Shown here in pieces: positions 8,449 through 18,193 of a stretch of DNA of 64,000 nt. The stretch is from JBBSAT01 sp044223665 (GTDB lineage Bacteria; Myxococcota_A; Polyangia; Polyangiales; Sandaracinaceae): the NCBI GenBank assembly GCA_044223665.1, contig JBGALT010000020.1, positions 7,198 to 71,197 on the forward strand, read 5' to 3'. Made by a program: the position numbers and the translations under genes. The notes beneath the pieces were generated by a model. The model saw nothing but the letters and a program-made list of their open reading frames with translations. It did no database searches and was not told where the DNA came from. Position 1 is the first letter of the stretch, and the number at the start of each line of letters is the position of its first letter.

Positions 8449-9854
8449 GCGCACCGAGCGAGCCCGAGCGCGCCGCTCCGCCCTCCCTCGAGCGGCGGCT
8501 CGGGACGTTCTCGGCGACCACGCTGATCGTCGGCTCGATGATCGGGTCCGGCATCTTCATCGCGCCCTCGATCATGGCGGGCCAGATCGCGTCCCCAGGG
8601 CTGCTCCTCGGCCTCTGGATCGGGGGCGGAGCGCTCACCCTCGTCGGCGCGCTCTCGTACGCCGAGCTCGCGGCGATGATGCCCCGCGCCGGCGGGCAGT
8701 ACGTCTTCTTGAGGGAAGCGTTCGGGCGACCGGCGGCCTTTCTGTACGGCTGGACGCTGCTGCTCGTGATCCAGACCGGCTTCAACGCCGCCGTCGCGAT
8801 CGCATTCGCGAAGTACCTCGGCGTGCTGGGCCTTCCCGTCGGCGAGAGCGACGTGCTGGTCACGCTCGGACCGCTCTCGATCACGTCGGCCGGCGTCGTG
8901 GGCTGCGTGGTGATCGTCGCGCTGACGCTGGTGAACGTGCGCGGCGTCCGCGAAGGCGCGCTGCTCCAGGACGTGCTCACGGTGCTGAAGGTGGTCGCGG
9001 TCGTGCTGCTGGTGCTCGCGGCCTTCACCCTCGCGCCCGGATCGACGAGCCACTTCGCGCCGCTCGCCTCGCGTGAGCTCGGCCCCGTGGCGCAGGCGGC
9101 GGGCATCGGGCTCTTCGCCGCGCTCGGGGTCGCGATGAGCAAGGCGCTCTTCGCCTACGACGCGTGGAACACCGTGACGTTCGCCGCCGAAGAGGTGCGG
9201 GATCCGGAGCGGACGCTCCCGCGCGCGCTCGTGCTCGGGACCGTGATCACCACGCTGGCCTACACCGCGGCCACCGCCGCCTACGTCTACGTGCTGCCGA
9301 TGGATGCGCTCGCCGCCGTCCGAGAGCACCGCGTCGCCGCCGAGGTCGCGACGCTGGCGCTGGGCCCCACCGGGCGCGCGGCCGTGGCCGTCGCGATCCT
9401 CGTCTCGACCTTCGGATGCGTGAACGGCCTCATCCTCGGCGGGGCGCGGGTCTTCTACGCGATGGCCAAGGACGGGCTCTTCTTCGAGGGCGCCGGGGCG
9501 ATCCACCCGCGCTTCCACACGCCGGCGCGAGCGCTGGTGATCGAGGCCGTCTGGAGCTGCGTGCTCGCGCTGAGCGGCAGCTACGACGCGCTGCTGACCT
9601 ACGTGACCTTCGCCTCGCTCGTGTTCAACGCGCTGACGGTCGCGGCCGTGCTCGTGCTCCGCCGGCGGGCCCCCGAGAGGCCGCGCCCCTACCGCGTGCC
9701 CCTCTATCCGCTGCCGCCGGTCCTCTTCCTGGCCGGCGCCGGCTTCTTCATCGTGTACATCTTCGTCGGCGCCCCCCGCGAGGCGCTGGCCGGCATCGCC
9801 CTCGTCCTCACGGGCCTGCCGGCCTACGCGTGGCTCTCGCGGCGGCGCGCGTGA
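8445..9854 (+). CDS. APC-superfamily amino acid permease
   Basis: 469 residues with about twelve membrane segments. The first helix carries the APC signature MIGSGIFIAPS (about 27-37), and ALSYAELAAMMPRAGGQYVF (about 69-88) is the second conserved block. These proteins exchange or import amino acids, as in the LAT/YfnA type. The GTG start at 8445 overlaps the stop of the preceding gene (GTGA), indicating translational coupling. It ends the lipB-headed run and faces a convergent gene 55 bases away. Substrate unknown. Confidence 0.9.
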   Translation: MSAPSEPERAAPPSLERRLGTFSATTLIVGSMIGSGIFIAPSIMAGQIASPGLLLGLWIGGGALTLVGALSYAELAAMMPRAGGQYVFLREAFGRPAAFLYGWTLLLVIQTGFNAAVAIAFAKYLGVLGLPVGESDVLVTLGPLSITSAGVVGCVVIVALTLVNVRGVREGALLQDVLTVLKVVAVVLLVLAAFTLAPGSTSHFAPLASRELGPVAQAAGIGLFAALGVAMSKALFAYDAWNTVTFAAEEVRDPERTLPRALVLGTVITTLAYTAATAAYVYVLPMDALAAVREHRVAAEVATLALGPTGRAAVAVAILVSTFGCVNGLILGGARVFYAMAKDGLFFEGAGAIHPRFHTPARALVIEAVWSCVLALSGSYDALLTYVTFASLVFNALTVAAVLVLRRRAPERPRPYRVPLYPLPPVLFLAGAGFFIVYIFVGAPREALAGIALVLTGLPAYAWLSRRRA

Positions 9855-9909
9855 GGACCGAGCGGACGCACGGGATCGGGCCTCGAGCGCGACGGCGCGA
9901 GCCGCGAGC

Positions 9910-12900
9910 TCACGGGCCCGAGTGCAGGTACGGGCACGTCGAGCTCTCGAGGCAGTGGTGCCCGCTCGGATCGCTCAGGTACGGCACGTCTTCTCCCGAC
10001 GTCGCGAGGTAGCGGGCCAGGAGGTTGAACGAGTAGACCGCGCTGTCGAAGCCGAGCGCCGGGTCGAAGAACGTGTTGAACCCGTGGATGCCGTTCGGGA
10101 TCACGTAGAGGCTGACGACCACGCTCGTGCGCTCGCCGGCGTGGTAGCGCCACACCTCGTCGTCGCCCGGCCCGGACATCGGGCGCGAGAGGCGCGACCA
10201 GCGGAGCGGCGGAGATGCGCGCACCGGCTGCGCACCGCCCATGTCGGTCGCGAGCTGGGTCTCGCCGTCGGCGGCGAAGGACAAGCGGCCGTCGCTGAGA
10301 TCGTCGATGTCGGCGAGGAAGGTCGCGCCGCCCGGGACGGGGTGCCGCTCGAGGCGCGGAACGGCCTCGATCGCGTGGAAGCCGAGCGCGAGGTCGTTCG
10401 GCGTGGCGAAGCCGGGATGCTCGGTGGCGAAGCTCGCCGGCGCCCGGAACTCCGCCAGGTGCTCCGGCGCGTCGGGCGGGAGGAACGCTTCGACGCCGGC
10501 CGCGCGCGCGAGCGAGTAGCCGGTCGAGATCACCACGTTCGGATCGCCGGTGGTCATCGCCATCATCGACGAGCGCACGTGATCGGGCACGTCCGCCGCC
10601 GTGATGGGATCGAGGAACAGGCGCCGCTGGAAGTTGATCGGATCGCCACGCTCGAGACCGATCTGCGCCAGCGACATGAGCCGGCGGAAGTCGGGCGTCT
10701 GGCGGCGAAGGCCGAACCCCGCGGCGGGCGCGACGAGCGGATCGCCGACGTGCCACTCCGTCTGCTCGAACTCCGCGCAGTGGGCGCAGTTGCCGGCGCC
10801 CGAGCCGTTGCCCGACTCCCACGTGTCGATGACGCGATCCGGCGCGGCCGGAGGATCGCCCAGCCAGCGGCAGTCGCCGAAGTGCATGCGCGCGCGGGCC
10901 TGGTGATAGAGCTCGATCGACCAGTGGTCGCCGGCGTCCGAGGGAACCGGAACGCGGAACGCGCCCACGGCACCGCCCGTGGTGCCGCTGCAGGAGACCT
11001 CGCCGTTGTCGAGGTTGCGCACGAGGAGCACGTCGTCGTTCGCCGCCTCGGCGCCCGGCAAGCACGCGATCTCGGTGCGGACCGTGTGGTCGAGCGAAGG
11101 GACGATGGCGTAGAGCGAGACGTCTCCCGCCGCGCACGCCGTGTCGCTCCCCGGCCCGGTGCTCACGCGACCGGCGACGAGCGGGCCGATGACGCGGAGG
11201 ATCATCGCCGGCAAGACGCTGCCGTTCTCGGTGCGCAGGGCGACGTCGGCGAGGCCGCCTCCCGGCACGACCGCCGCCGCGACGCCGATGGCGGGCTCCA
11301 CGCCCTGCATCACGCCGGTGATGATGCCGCCCAGCGATCCCCCGGCGAAGCGGATCTCGTGTGCGCCGCCGAGATCGGGCACGCCGTTTCCGTCGAAGTC
11401 GCCCGCGAGGTCGGCTTGGCCGTCGCCGTTCACGTCCCCGTCGAAGTCCAGGGTGTCGCCGGCGCTGTCGACGAGCGAGAGCGGCGTGGCGCGGCGCGTG
11501 CCGTCGAACGAGCGGAGGATGCGGATCGCCTGCATCTGATCGACGACGGTCTGCCGCACCGAGTCGCGCGTGTGGAAGACGTACGAGGTCCAGAAGTGCA
11601 CGCCGCTGTCGACGTCGCCGTCACCGTCGAGATCGCGCGCGCGGCCCGCGAGGAGCGCATCGACGAGGCCGCCGACGCACTGCTGCCCGAACAGGCTGTT
11701 CAGGATCGTGCCCGTCGCGCGGTCGACCGAGAGGCCGTGGCCGTGGGCGTTGACCGCGACGACCGCCTGCCCCTGCTGGATGAAGAGGCCGGCGTAGACG
11801 AGGACCTCGGCGCTGTTGCTCCCGTGGCCGTGCACGTAGACGAGCGGCGCGAAGGGCTGCTGGTGCTCGCTCGTGTCGCGCGGAACGAACGTCAGCATCG
11901 AGACGACCTCGCGCGTCATCCGCGCGCGCCCGGTCTGCGCGTCGAGGTCCCACGCGTCGTCGAGGCTCTCGTGCTCGGGATCGGTGAAGAAGTAGGGCAC
12001 CTCGAAGAACGCGACCGAGATGTGATCGAGGCTCTGGTAGCTCTCGACGAGCGCCGCGACGCCCTCCTCGCTGAGGCCGAACACGGCACCGCCCGCCGTC
12101 TGGAGGACCTCGCGCAGGCGCTCGCCCGGCGCCGTGTAGACGCTGCCGACCGGGTCCATGCGGCAGCCCTGCCCGCCCTGCATGACGGCCGGCGCCACGT
12201 TCGGCGGGAACTCGGCGGCGAGCCGCTGGAAGGGACCGCGGCCGTAGAGGCCGTCGCGAAGCGCGTCGAGGTCGCTCGTCACCGACTGGGTCGTGAACGT
12301 CCACGCGAACGCGACGTGCGACCACGTGTCCGTTGCGAGCTCGCCGTAGAGATCGGCGTGGTCTTCGAGCAGACGCGGAAGCGCGGCGAGCGCCTGCGTC
12401 TGCTGGATCGGGTGCACGTACTCGAGGCTGCTGCGCACCGGCGCGCCGTCCTCGCCGTGGAGGCGATCGGTCACCACGACGGCGTAGGTGTGGCGCTGCT
12501 CGAGCGGAAGGATGGGCCGCAGGAGCAGCGTGTTCGTCTCGCGCTCGTAGAACCACGTCATCCGGTCGTAGGTCTCGACCGGCGTCCGGCCCATGCGGCC
12601 GTCGATGGTGTTCGGATGATCGAGCACGCCGTCGAAGTCGGTGTCCTCGCCCGGATCGAGCCGGCCGTTGCGATCGAGGTCTTCTTCGACCGTCTCGAGC
12701 AGGAGGTTCGACTCACCGTTGCGGGGATCGTTGTCGAAGTACGCGTCGGGCCGCACGACCGCGGCGGGGAAGTCGCCCGTCCCCACGTCGAGGAGCATCG
12801 GCAGGCCGGTCGTCATGTCGACCAGGTAGATCGCGTGCGCCGGGAAGCTCGCGGTGTGGAAGTGATCGGTGCCGCCCTGGCGCGCGACGAGATCCTCGAG

Positions 12901-13260
12901 GTCGATCGGCGCATCGAACGGGATGCTGATCGGTGCAAACGTGCCCCACCCGTCCAGCTCGTCGAAGTGCGCGCGCGTCGTTCGTTCCAGCTGCGTGGGG
13001 ACGATCTGGCTGGCGTTCAGGCGAAGGCCCGTCGGCGAGGTCGGATCGGGCCAGGTCGCCACGTCGTTGGGCAGAGGAATGGTCGGCAGGGGTTGCGCGA
13101 GGACGTCCCACGCGATGTGCGGACCGGTTCCGTCCGGAGTCCGACGCCAGCCGGTCGCGCGTCCGCCACCGTCGCAGCTGGTGGCCAAGGCGACGATCAG
13201 AGGCAGGGCGAGACGGGAGGTGCGTCGAGCGCGCGAAGAAAGCAGAGCGGGCCGGGCCAT
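9910..13260 (-). CDS. Large alpha/beta-hydrolase-like lipoprotein
   Basis: 1,116 residues from the ATG at 13260. The signal peptide ends in a lipobox-like SLALATSC-type site (Cys near 31), so it is probably lipid-anchored. A beta-rich N-terminal half (about 40-440) precedes an alpha/beta-hydrolase region: an oxyanion-type YVHGHGSNS near 505 and a nucleophile elbow GGSLGG with Ser642. Two acidic loops of the DxDGDGxxD kind (around 566 and 615-630) sit just before the elbow and look like calcium-binding inserts. It resembles the bacterial lipase/virulence-factor-type hydrolases known from Polyangiales. Esterase or lipase activity is inference. It is a lone gene, convergent with the permease and divergent from the histidine kinase. 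Confidence 0.75.
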   Translation of the reverse strand: MARPALLSSRARRTSRLALPLIVALATSCDGGGRATGWRRTPDGTGPHIAWDVLAQPLPTIPLPNDVATWPDPTSPTGLRLNASQIVPTQLERTTRAHFDELDGWGTFAPISIPFDAPIDLEDLVARQGGTDHFHTASFPAHAIYLVDMTTGLPMLLDVGTGDFPAAVVRPDAYFDNDPRNGESNLLLETVEEDLDRNGRLDPGEDTDFDGVLDHPNTIDGRMGRTPVETYDRMTWFYERETNTLLLRPILPLEQRHTYAVVVTDRLHGEDGAPVRSSLEYVHPIQQTQALAALPRLLEDHADLYGELATDTWSHVAFAWTFTTQSVTSDLDALRDGLYGRGPFQRLAAEFPPNVAPAVMQGGQGCRMDPVGSVYTAPGERLREVLQTAGGAVFGLSEEGVAALVESYQSLDHISVAFFEVPYFFTDPEHESLDDAWDLDAQTGRARMTREVVSMLTFVPRDTSEHQQPFAPLVYVHGHGSNSAEVLVYAGLFIQQGQAVVAVNAHGHGLSVDRATGTILNSLFGQQCVGGLVDALLAGRARDLDGDGDVDSGVHFWTSYVFHTRDSVRQTVVDQMQAIRILRSFDGTRRATPLSLVDSAGDTLDFDGDVNGDGQADLAGDFDGNGVPDLGGAHEIRFAGGSLGGIITGVMQGVEPAIGVAAAVVPGGGLADVALRTENGSVLPAMILRVIGPLVAGRVSTGPGSDTACAAGDVSLYAIVPSLDHTVRTEIACLPGAEAANDDVLLVRNLDNGEVSCSGTTGGAVGAFRVPVPSDAGDHWSIELYHQARARMHFGDCRWLGDPPAAPDRVIDTWESGNGSGAGNCAHCAEFEQTEWHVGDPLVAPAAGFGLRRQTPDFRRLMSLAQIGLERGDPINFQRRLFLDPITAADVPDHVRSSMMAMTTGDPNVVISTGYSLARAAGVEAFLPPDAPEHLAEFRAPASFATEHPGFATPNDLALGFHAIEAVPRLERHPVPGGATFLADIDDLSDGRLSFAADGETQLATDMGGAQPVRASPPLRWSRLSRPMSGPGDDEVWRYHAGERTSVVVSLYVIPNGIHGFNTFFDPALGFDSAVYSFNLLARYLATSGEDVPYLSDPSGHHCLESSTCPYLHSGP

Positions 13261-13621
13261 GAAGGCGAGCTTAGTACCGCGAGCCGCAAAGTGGGTGCTC
13301 AGATCGGCGCCGCGGCGTTTCGAGGGAAAGAGGCCGGCGGGAGCGGGCCCGAGGCCGTGACCGACGACCGTCGGGGGCCGGCGCTCGCGACGGGATTCCG
13401 TCCGTGCGTGTCGGGTGGGAAGATCGCGCTCGTGGCGAGCGCACCCCGAGAGGTGACGACACGCGGCCACGTAGCCTGCGCCGCCGGGAGCCGTGGCCCG
13501 GGGACCTACGGAAGCCGCGCCGCGTCACCGCGCGAGCGCGCGGGCGGGCCGCGAGTCGACGACGCCGTCGCGTCGACCGAGTCCGGGCACGTGGGTTGCT
13601 CGTACTGTCGGGAGAGACGAC
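13261..13621. other. Divergent intergenic region without a gene
   Basis: 361 bases between the hydrolase lipoprotein (minus) and the histidine kinase (plus). It must hold both promoters. I see no convincing -35/-10 pair, tRNA, repeat or small reading frame with coding character. The last clear element is the Shine-Dalgarno GGGAGAG just before the kinase start. Confidence 0.5.
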
Positions 13622-15571
13622 GTGAGGCGTGACCGGTCCCGAACCTGGCTGCTTCGCGAGCCCCACGCGGGGGACTTCGGCGAGGTCTACCTCGCGCTGC
13701 TCGAGGGCGAGATCGCCGCTGGACGGGGCGACGCGCCAGCACCGTTTCTTCCCTGCGCCCTCACACGGCGAGGCCTTCTCGCCGCGCTCGGCGGCGACTT
13801 CGAGACCCACGCGCGCGATCTCGATCAGGAGCACCTCGACCCGAGCCCCGACGACGACGCGCTGGACGACGCCTACGAGCGGTCCGCGGCGTGGTCCGGT
13901 CGCCTCGGGGCGGCGCTGTTCGAGCGTCACGCCGGCGATCCGGAGCGAGCGGCCGACGCCGGGCGCGTGGCGCACGCGTTTCTGCACGCGGCACTGCAGC
14001 GCCGTGCCGGCGCGCTCGCTCGCGGGGGCGAAGGCGAGCGCGTGCGGACGCTCGCGCGCAAGCTCGGAGACGTCGAGGACGAGAACGCGCGCCTCACGAC
14101 GGCGGCCCGGGAGCGCCTCGAGCTGCTCGCGCGCATGTCGCACGACCTGCGGACACCGCTGAACGCGATCCTCGGCTTCACCGACATGCTCCGACGCGAC
14201 GAGGCCGGCCCGCTGAACGCCGAGCAGCGCGACTTCGTCGAGGACATCCACGCCAGTGGTCAGCAGCTCTACCGGACGCTCGGCGACGTGCTCGACCTCG
14301 CACGGCTCGAGTCGGGCGGCCTCGAGCTGCGCCCGGCGCCGGCGTCGATCGCCGCCGTGCTCGCGAGCGTCTGCGAGAAGCTCGCCGATGGCATCCGCGC
14401 CCGGAAGATCTCCGTGCGGACGCGGGTCGAGGTGGGCCTCGACGTGGTCCACGTCGACCCCGAGCGCCTCACGCAGATCGTGCAGGCGTTCGCCTCGAAC
14501 GCCGTGCGCCACGGGCTGGAGGGCTCGGCGGTCGAGATCGAAGCGCGGCGCGAGGGCGCATCGGCGTTTCGCGTCGAGATCTCCGACCGGAGCCCGGGCA
14601 TCGAGCGCGAGCTGCGCGAGCGCCTGTTCCAGCGCGGAATGCCGGGGCGACGGCGCGGCCGGGCGGGTCTCGGGCTCGCGCTCGCCAAGCGCCTCGCGGA
14701 GGCGATGGGCGGAACCGTCGGCGTGACGAGCACGCTCGGCGAGGGCAGCTGCTTCTTCGTCGTGCTCCCCTTGCGCTCGGGGCGCACCCCGCTGCCTTCA
14801 CCGTGGGAGCTCGCCGGCCGCACGCCCGGCGCACCGCGCGTGCTCGTCGTGGACGACGACGCGCGGGACCAACGCCGCATCGCCGAGGCGCTCGTGCGCG
14901 CCGGGCTCGCGGTGGACTGCGTCGCGAGCGGCACCCAGGCCATCGACGCCCTCGCGCGGCGCGCCTACGACGCGGTGACGCTCGACCTCCTGCTCCCCGA
15001 CACGAACGGTCTCTCGGTGCTGGCCGCGCTCCGCCGCGCCCGCAAGACGCGGAAGCTGCCGGTGGTGATCGTCTCGGTCACCACCGAGCGCGCGAGCGGC
15101 GGCTTCGTCGTGGCCGACGTCATCGAGAAGCCCGCCGCGCCGCACGAGCTCGTCGAGGCGCTGGCGCGCGCGGGCGTGCGGGGCTCACCGAGCGCGCCGG
15201 TGCTGGTCGTCGACGACGACGAGCGCAGCTCGCGCCTGGCCGCCAGCGCGCTCACCAAGGCGGGCTTCGAGGTGGACCTCGCGGAGAACGGCGCGGTCGG
15301 CCTCGCGCGCGCCGACGCGTCTCCTCCGGCCGCCGTCGTGCTCGACCTCGAGATGCCGGTGCTCGACGGATTCGGCTTCCTCGACCGCTTCCGCGCCGAC
15401 CCCCGCTTCGCGCAGGTCCCCGTGCTGGTGTGGACCGTTCACGACCTCGGGCCCTACGAGGTGCGCGAGCTCGCCCGCCGCGCCGAGGTCGTCCTCCCCA
15501 AGGACGGCACCGGCGCGGGACAGCTCGTCTCCACGCTCCGCTCCGAGCTCGGGCGACGCCACGAGGGCTGA
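13622..15571 (+). CDS. Hybrid sensor histidine kinase with two C-terminal receivers
   Basis: 649 residues from GTG at 13622, which has GGGAGAG about 5 bases upstream. Order: an unrecognised N-terminal sensory region (1-140), a short coiled coil, HisKA with MSHDLRTPLN (His174), HATPase with N-box FASNAVRHG, G1 box DRSPGIE and G2 box GLGLALAK (about 290-400), receiver 1 (about 408-525; VLVVDDD, LDLLLPD, IEKP) and receiver 2 (about 528-645; VLVVDDDE, LDLEMPVLDG). Key acidic residues, phospho-acceptor Asp and Lys are present in receiver 1. Receiver 2 has VVLPKD at the Lys position. There is no membrane segment, so it is a cytosolic kinase. No response-regulator output gene is adjacent, so the phosphorelay target is unknown. 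Confidence 0.9.
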   Translation: MRRDRSRTWLLREPHAGDFGEVYLALLEGEIAAGRGDAPAPFLPCALTRRGLLAALGGDFETHARDLDQEHLDPSPDDDALDDAYERSAAWSGRLGAALFERHAGDPERAADAGRVAHAFLHAALQRRAGALARGGEGERVRTLARKLGDVEDENARLTTAARERLELLARMSHDLRTPLNAILGFTDMLRRDEAGPLNAEQRDFVEDIHASGQQLYRTLGDVLDLARLESGGLELRPAPASIAAVLASVCEKLADGIRARKISVRTRVEVGLDVVHVDPERLTQIVQAFASNAVRHGLEGSAVEIEARREGASAFRVEISDRSPGIERELRERLFQRGMPGRRRGRAGLGLALAKRLAEAMGGTVGVTSTLGEGSCFFVVLPLRSGRTPLPSPWELAGRTPGAPRVLVVDDDARDQRRIAEALVRAGLAVDCVASGTQAIDALARRAYDAVTLDLLLPDTNGLSVLAALRRARKTRKLPVVIVSVTTERASGGFVVADVIEKPAAPHELVEALARAGVRGSPSAPVLVVDDDERSSRLAASALTKAGFEVDLAENGAVGLARADASPPAAVVLDLEMPVLDGFGFLDRFRADPRFAQVPVLVWTVHDLGPYEVRELARRAEVVLPKDGTGAGQLVSTLRSELGRRHEG

Positions 15572-15602
15572 AGGGCCGACACGAGAGGTGTCGGAGCCTT
15601 CA
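15569..15602. terminator. Probable bidirectional terminator hairpin
   Basis: TGAAGG...CCTTCA enclose a perfect CCGACAC-GAGAG-GTGTCGG stem, with a small internal bulge between the two helices. The element starts at the kinase stop codon and lies between two convergent genes. It has no clear U-run, so rho-independent strength is uncertain. Confidence 0.45.
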
Positions 15603-15624
15603 CGGCTCGGGGGTGGCCCTCGCT

Positions 15625-17787
15625 TCAGCGACCGCGACGGCGCCCGCCGCGGCCGCTCGAGCCCGCGCCCGTGAGACGCCAGAACACCTCGTCGGTGTGG
15701 ACCGCGCCTCGCTCTTCGACGAGCTGCTGGTAGCCGCCGCTCATGCGCACGTCGGTCGCGTGCTGCGCCCACTGCTGCCACACGTAGTGCGTCAGCTCGC
15801 CGACCGTCGTCACGGAGTCCTGCGGATCACCGTCGGCGCCGCCCTGGATGCCGAGCCGCAGGAAGTGGCTCAGGTAGCCGCCCGCCTGGAACTCCGAGGC
15901 GACCGCGCTCGTCACGTCCTCCTCGCTCGAGAATAGGCCGACGATGCCGTCGCGGTGCACGACGTCCTTGGAGAACCCGCCCGAAAAGCAGGAGTCGAGC
16001 GCGAAGAGCGAGAGCGCGTGGATCTGGTCCATCCACTCCGCCATCTGGTCGTCCATGATCTCGCCGTCGTAGACGAAGATGTACTCGTCGTGACCGTCGA
16101 GCTCGTCGGCGTCGGTCGTCGTCGCGCTCGCCTGGCCGCCGTGGCCCGACCAGAAGAACACGAACGTGTCGTTCGGCTGGATGCGGCTCGCCACGGTCTG
16201 GAGCGCCTGGTGGATGCCCTCGCGCGTCGCCGCGCCATCCGTGAGCAAGAACTCGGTGTCGGTGGTGCTCAAGCCCTGGTTGTGGAGCGCCTCGACGATC
16301 TTGCGCGCGTCGTTGGCGCACTCCGGGAGGTGGTTGGCGGGATTGGGGTAGTCGGTGATGCCGGCCGAGACGACCCACACCCGCGTCGAGTCCCCCGTCG
16401 GCGCGGCCGGGCCGGTGGCCACGGTCGGAGGCACCGACGTGGTCGGCGGCGGCGTACTGGGCGCGCCGCTCGCGTTGCCGTTCACGGTCAGGTCGTAGGG
16501 GCCGCGCATGCCGGGCGCGTAGCTGGTGACGAGCACCCGGTACTGGCCCGACTCGCTCGCGACGAAGTCGAGCGCCGCGTCGAGGTTGCCAGGCTGCTGG
16601 TCGTCGTTGTCCGACTGCTGACCGCTCGGCGTGCGCAGGATGAGGTAGGTGTCGAACGCGCTCGACGTCGCCTCGAGGTGCACCGGCGTGCCACTCGCGA
16701 ACGTGTAGTCGTACTCGTCGAACCACTCGCCGGAGCGGAGCTGGCTGTCGCCGCTCGCGAGCTCGCCGTGCTCGGTGCGCGCGCCGCTGGGCGCACCGCT
16801 CGTCGGAGGGGGAGCCGACGGGGCGGTCGCCGTGGGGCTGCTCGGCGGGCTCGCCGTGCCCGCGGTGACGGAGAGCTCGTAGGGCCCCGTCTCGCCCGCG
16901 CGATAGCTCGTCGCGGCGATCCGATAGTCACCGGCGGCCGTGACGTCGAGCTCGAGCGAGGCGTTGCGCGTGCCGTTGCTGTCGTCGTTCTGCAGGCGCT
17001 CGCCGGCGGGCGTCGTGACCACGAGGAACGAGTCGATCCGCGTCGACTGCATGGCGATCGTGTAGTGGCCCGGGCTCGCCGCGAAGGCGTAGTAGTCGGC
17101 GAACTCGCCCGAGGGGAGCGTCGCATCGCCGCTGCCGAGCGTCGCCTGGAGGCGATCGCCCGCGTGCACCGTCACGGCCGTGGGCGCCGCCGTCGGGGCC
17201 GAGGGCGTGGTGCCCGCCAGATACGAGCGGAAGTTGGTGGGCAGCTGGTGGAACGAGATCGCAGGAGCCGCCGCGACCACGGAGGACGGCGGCGGCGCCG
17301 TGACGCGCTCGACGTGCACGTGGTAGGTGCCGGTCGCACCGGGGGCGAAGGTCGTCACCGAGACCTTGAGATCGCCCGTCGCGTCGGCGATGACCTCCAG
17401 CTCCGAGCGCGTGCGGTCGCCCGCGACGTCGTCGTTCGTCAGCGTCCCCGCGCCCGGCATCCCGACGCGCAGGACGGTATCGACCGTCGGCGAGGTCACC
17501 GTGACCCGCAGCCGCTGCCCCGCCTCCACGTGCACGTCGTAGCGGTCGACGTAGCTCGCGCCCATGCGCGTGTCGGTCGCCGCCAGCGTTCCGTCGGTGT
17601 CGAGGAGCACGTCGCCCGACGCGCCGGGCGCCGGCCGCGTCGCGGTGACGCCCGCAGTCGTGGTGCTCGGCGGGGCCGCGGTCGGCGGGGGCGCGCTCGA
17701 GGGAACCGGCGTGTCGCTCGAGCCGCAGCCGAGCGAGCCGAGAATGCCGAGGAGCGCGAGGCGACGCAGGAACGGGGACGCGTGCAT
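15625..17787 (-). CDS. Lipid-anchored caspase-like (C14) protease with three PPC-type repeats
   Basis: 720 residues from ATG 17787. A signal peptide with lipobox-like end GSLGC (Cys near 21) is followed by a Pro/Thr/Ser linker and three repeats of about 100 residues at roughly 55-155, 195-305 and 330-430. Each repeat ends in a YxAGxxGPYxLxV-like strand, typical of pre-peptidase C-terminal (PPC) domains. The C-terminal third is a caspase/metacaspase domain: catalytic His549 in SGHGG and Cys600 in DSCFSGG. The family cleaves after basic or acidic residues, but the specificity here is not readable. Anchoring outside the cytoplasm is predicted from the signal. It is convergent with the histidine kinase. 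Confidence 0.85.
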   Translation of the reverse strand: MHASPFLRRLALLGILGSLGCGSSDTPVPSSAPPPTAAPPSTTTAGVTATRPAPGASGDVLLDTDGTLAATDTRMGASYVDRYDVHVEAGQRLRVTVTSPTVDTVLRVGMPGAGTLTNDDVAGDRTRSELEVIADATGDLKVSVTTFAPGATGTYHVHVERVTAPPPSSVVAAAPAISFHQLPTNFRSYLAGTTPSAPTAAPTAVTVHAGDRLQATLGSGDATLPSGEFADYYAFAASPGHYTIAMQSTRIDSFLVVTTPAGERLQNDDSNGTRNASLELDVTAAGDYRIAATSYRAGETGPYELSVTAGTASPPSSPTATAPSAPPPTSGAPSGARTEHGELASGDSQLRSGEWFDEYDYTFASGTPVHLEATSSAFDTYLILRTPSGQQSDNDDQQPGNLDAALDFVASESGQYRVLVTSYAPGMRGPYDLTVNGNASGAPSTPPPTTSVPPTVATGPAAPTGDSTRVWVVSAGITDYPNPANHLPECANDARKIVEALHNQGLSTTDTEFLLTDGAATREGIHQALQTVASRIQPNDTFVFFWSGHGGQASATTTDADELDGHDEYIFVYDGEIMDDQMAEWMDQIHALSLFALDSCFSGGFSKDVVHRDGIVGLFSSEEDVTSAVASEFQAGGYLSHFLRLGIQGGADGDPQDSVTTVGELTHYVWQQWAQHATDVRMSGGYQQLVEERGAVHTDEVFWRLTGAGSSGRGGRRRGR

Positions 17788-18002
17788 GACCCATCGTACG
17801 CGCGCGCGGCGGATTTGTTCACTCCGCCCCGTGCGCCGGGCGTGTTCGGCGGCGGCGGCAGCCGCGACACGGCAGTCCCGGGCTCGAGGACCGGCGCCGG
17901 AGCAGCCCCGGTCCGAAGATGAACGTCTAAGTATCGAGAACCACTGGCACCGATCGAAGCTGGCGGCTGCGGCGGTCCTTCCTCCATCGAGCCGCGTCCG
18001 TC
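17788..18002. other. Non-coding region upstream of the caspase-like gene
   Basis: The first part of a gap of almost 800 bases (17788-18576) with no supported gene. It should contain the caspase promoter on the minus strand. No recognisable box was found. Two repeat copies fill most of the remainder. Confidence 0.4.
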
Positions 18003-18193
18003 CATCGCAGCGGCCCGTTCCGACACCACCTTCGCAGTCCCTCTCCCCAACCCTCTCCCGCTCCCGCGGGAGAGGGAGCCGCTCGTCGCGAGACGGAGGC
18101 CGCCGAGCAGACCAGACCGGCGAGGGCGGAGCCCTCGCCCGCTCGCCGAAGCGGCGCAGCCGCTTCGGCTGTGGAGGTGCCGAAGGCGCCGCG
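18003..18193. repeat. Composite three-hairpin repeat, copy 1
   Basis: About 190 bases highly similar to 18363-18552. It holds three stem-loops: CCCTCTCCCGC/GCGGGAGAGGG (18051-18076, perfect 11-bp stem), GAGGGC-GGA-GCCCTC (18122-18136), and CCGAAGCGG-CGCAG-CCGCTTCGG (18146-18168, perfect 9-bp stem). The CTCTCCC-rich palindrome resembles REP-like intergenic repeats known in many proteobacteria. Confidence 0.75.

Noticed and set aside
9922..13632. Plus-strand frame of 1,236 codons opposite the hydrolase lipoprotein
   Set aside because: High GC leaves few stops in opposite frames. The minus strand has the signal peptide, catalytic motif and family resemblance.
15655..15700. Arg/Gly-rich C-terminus of the caspase-like protein as an RNA-binding tail
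   Set aside because: Only about ten basic residues at the end of an exported protein; too little to support a function.
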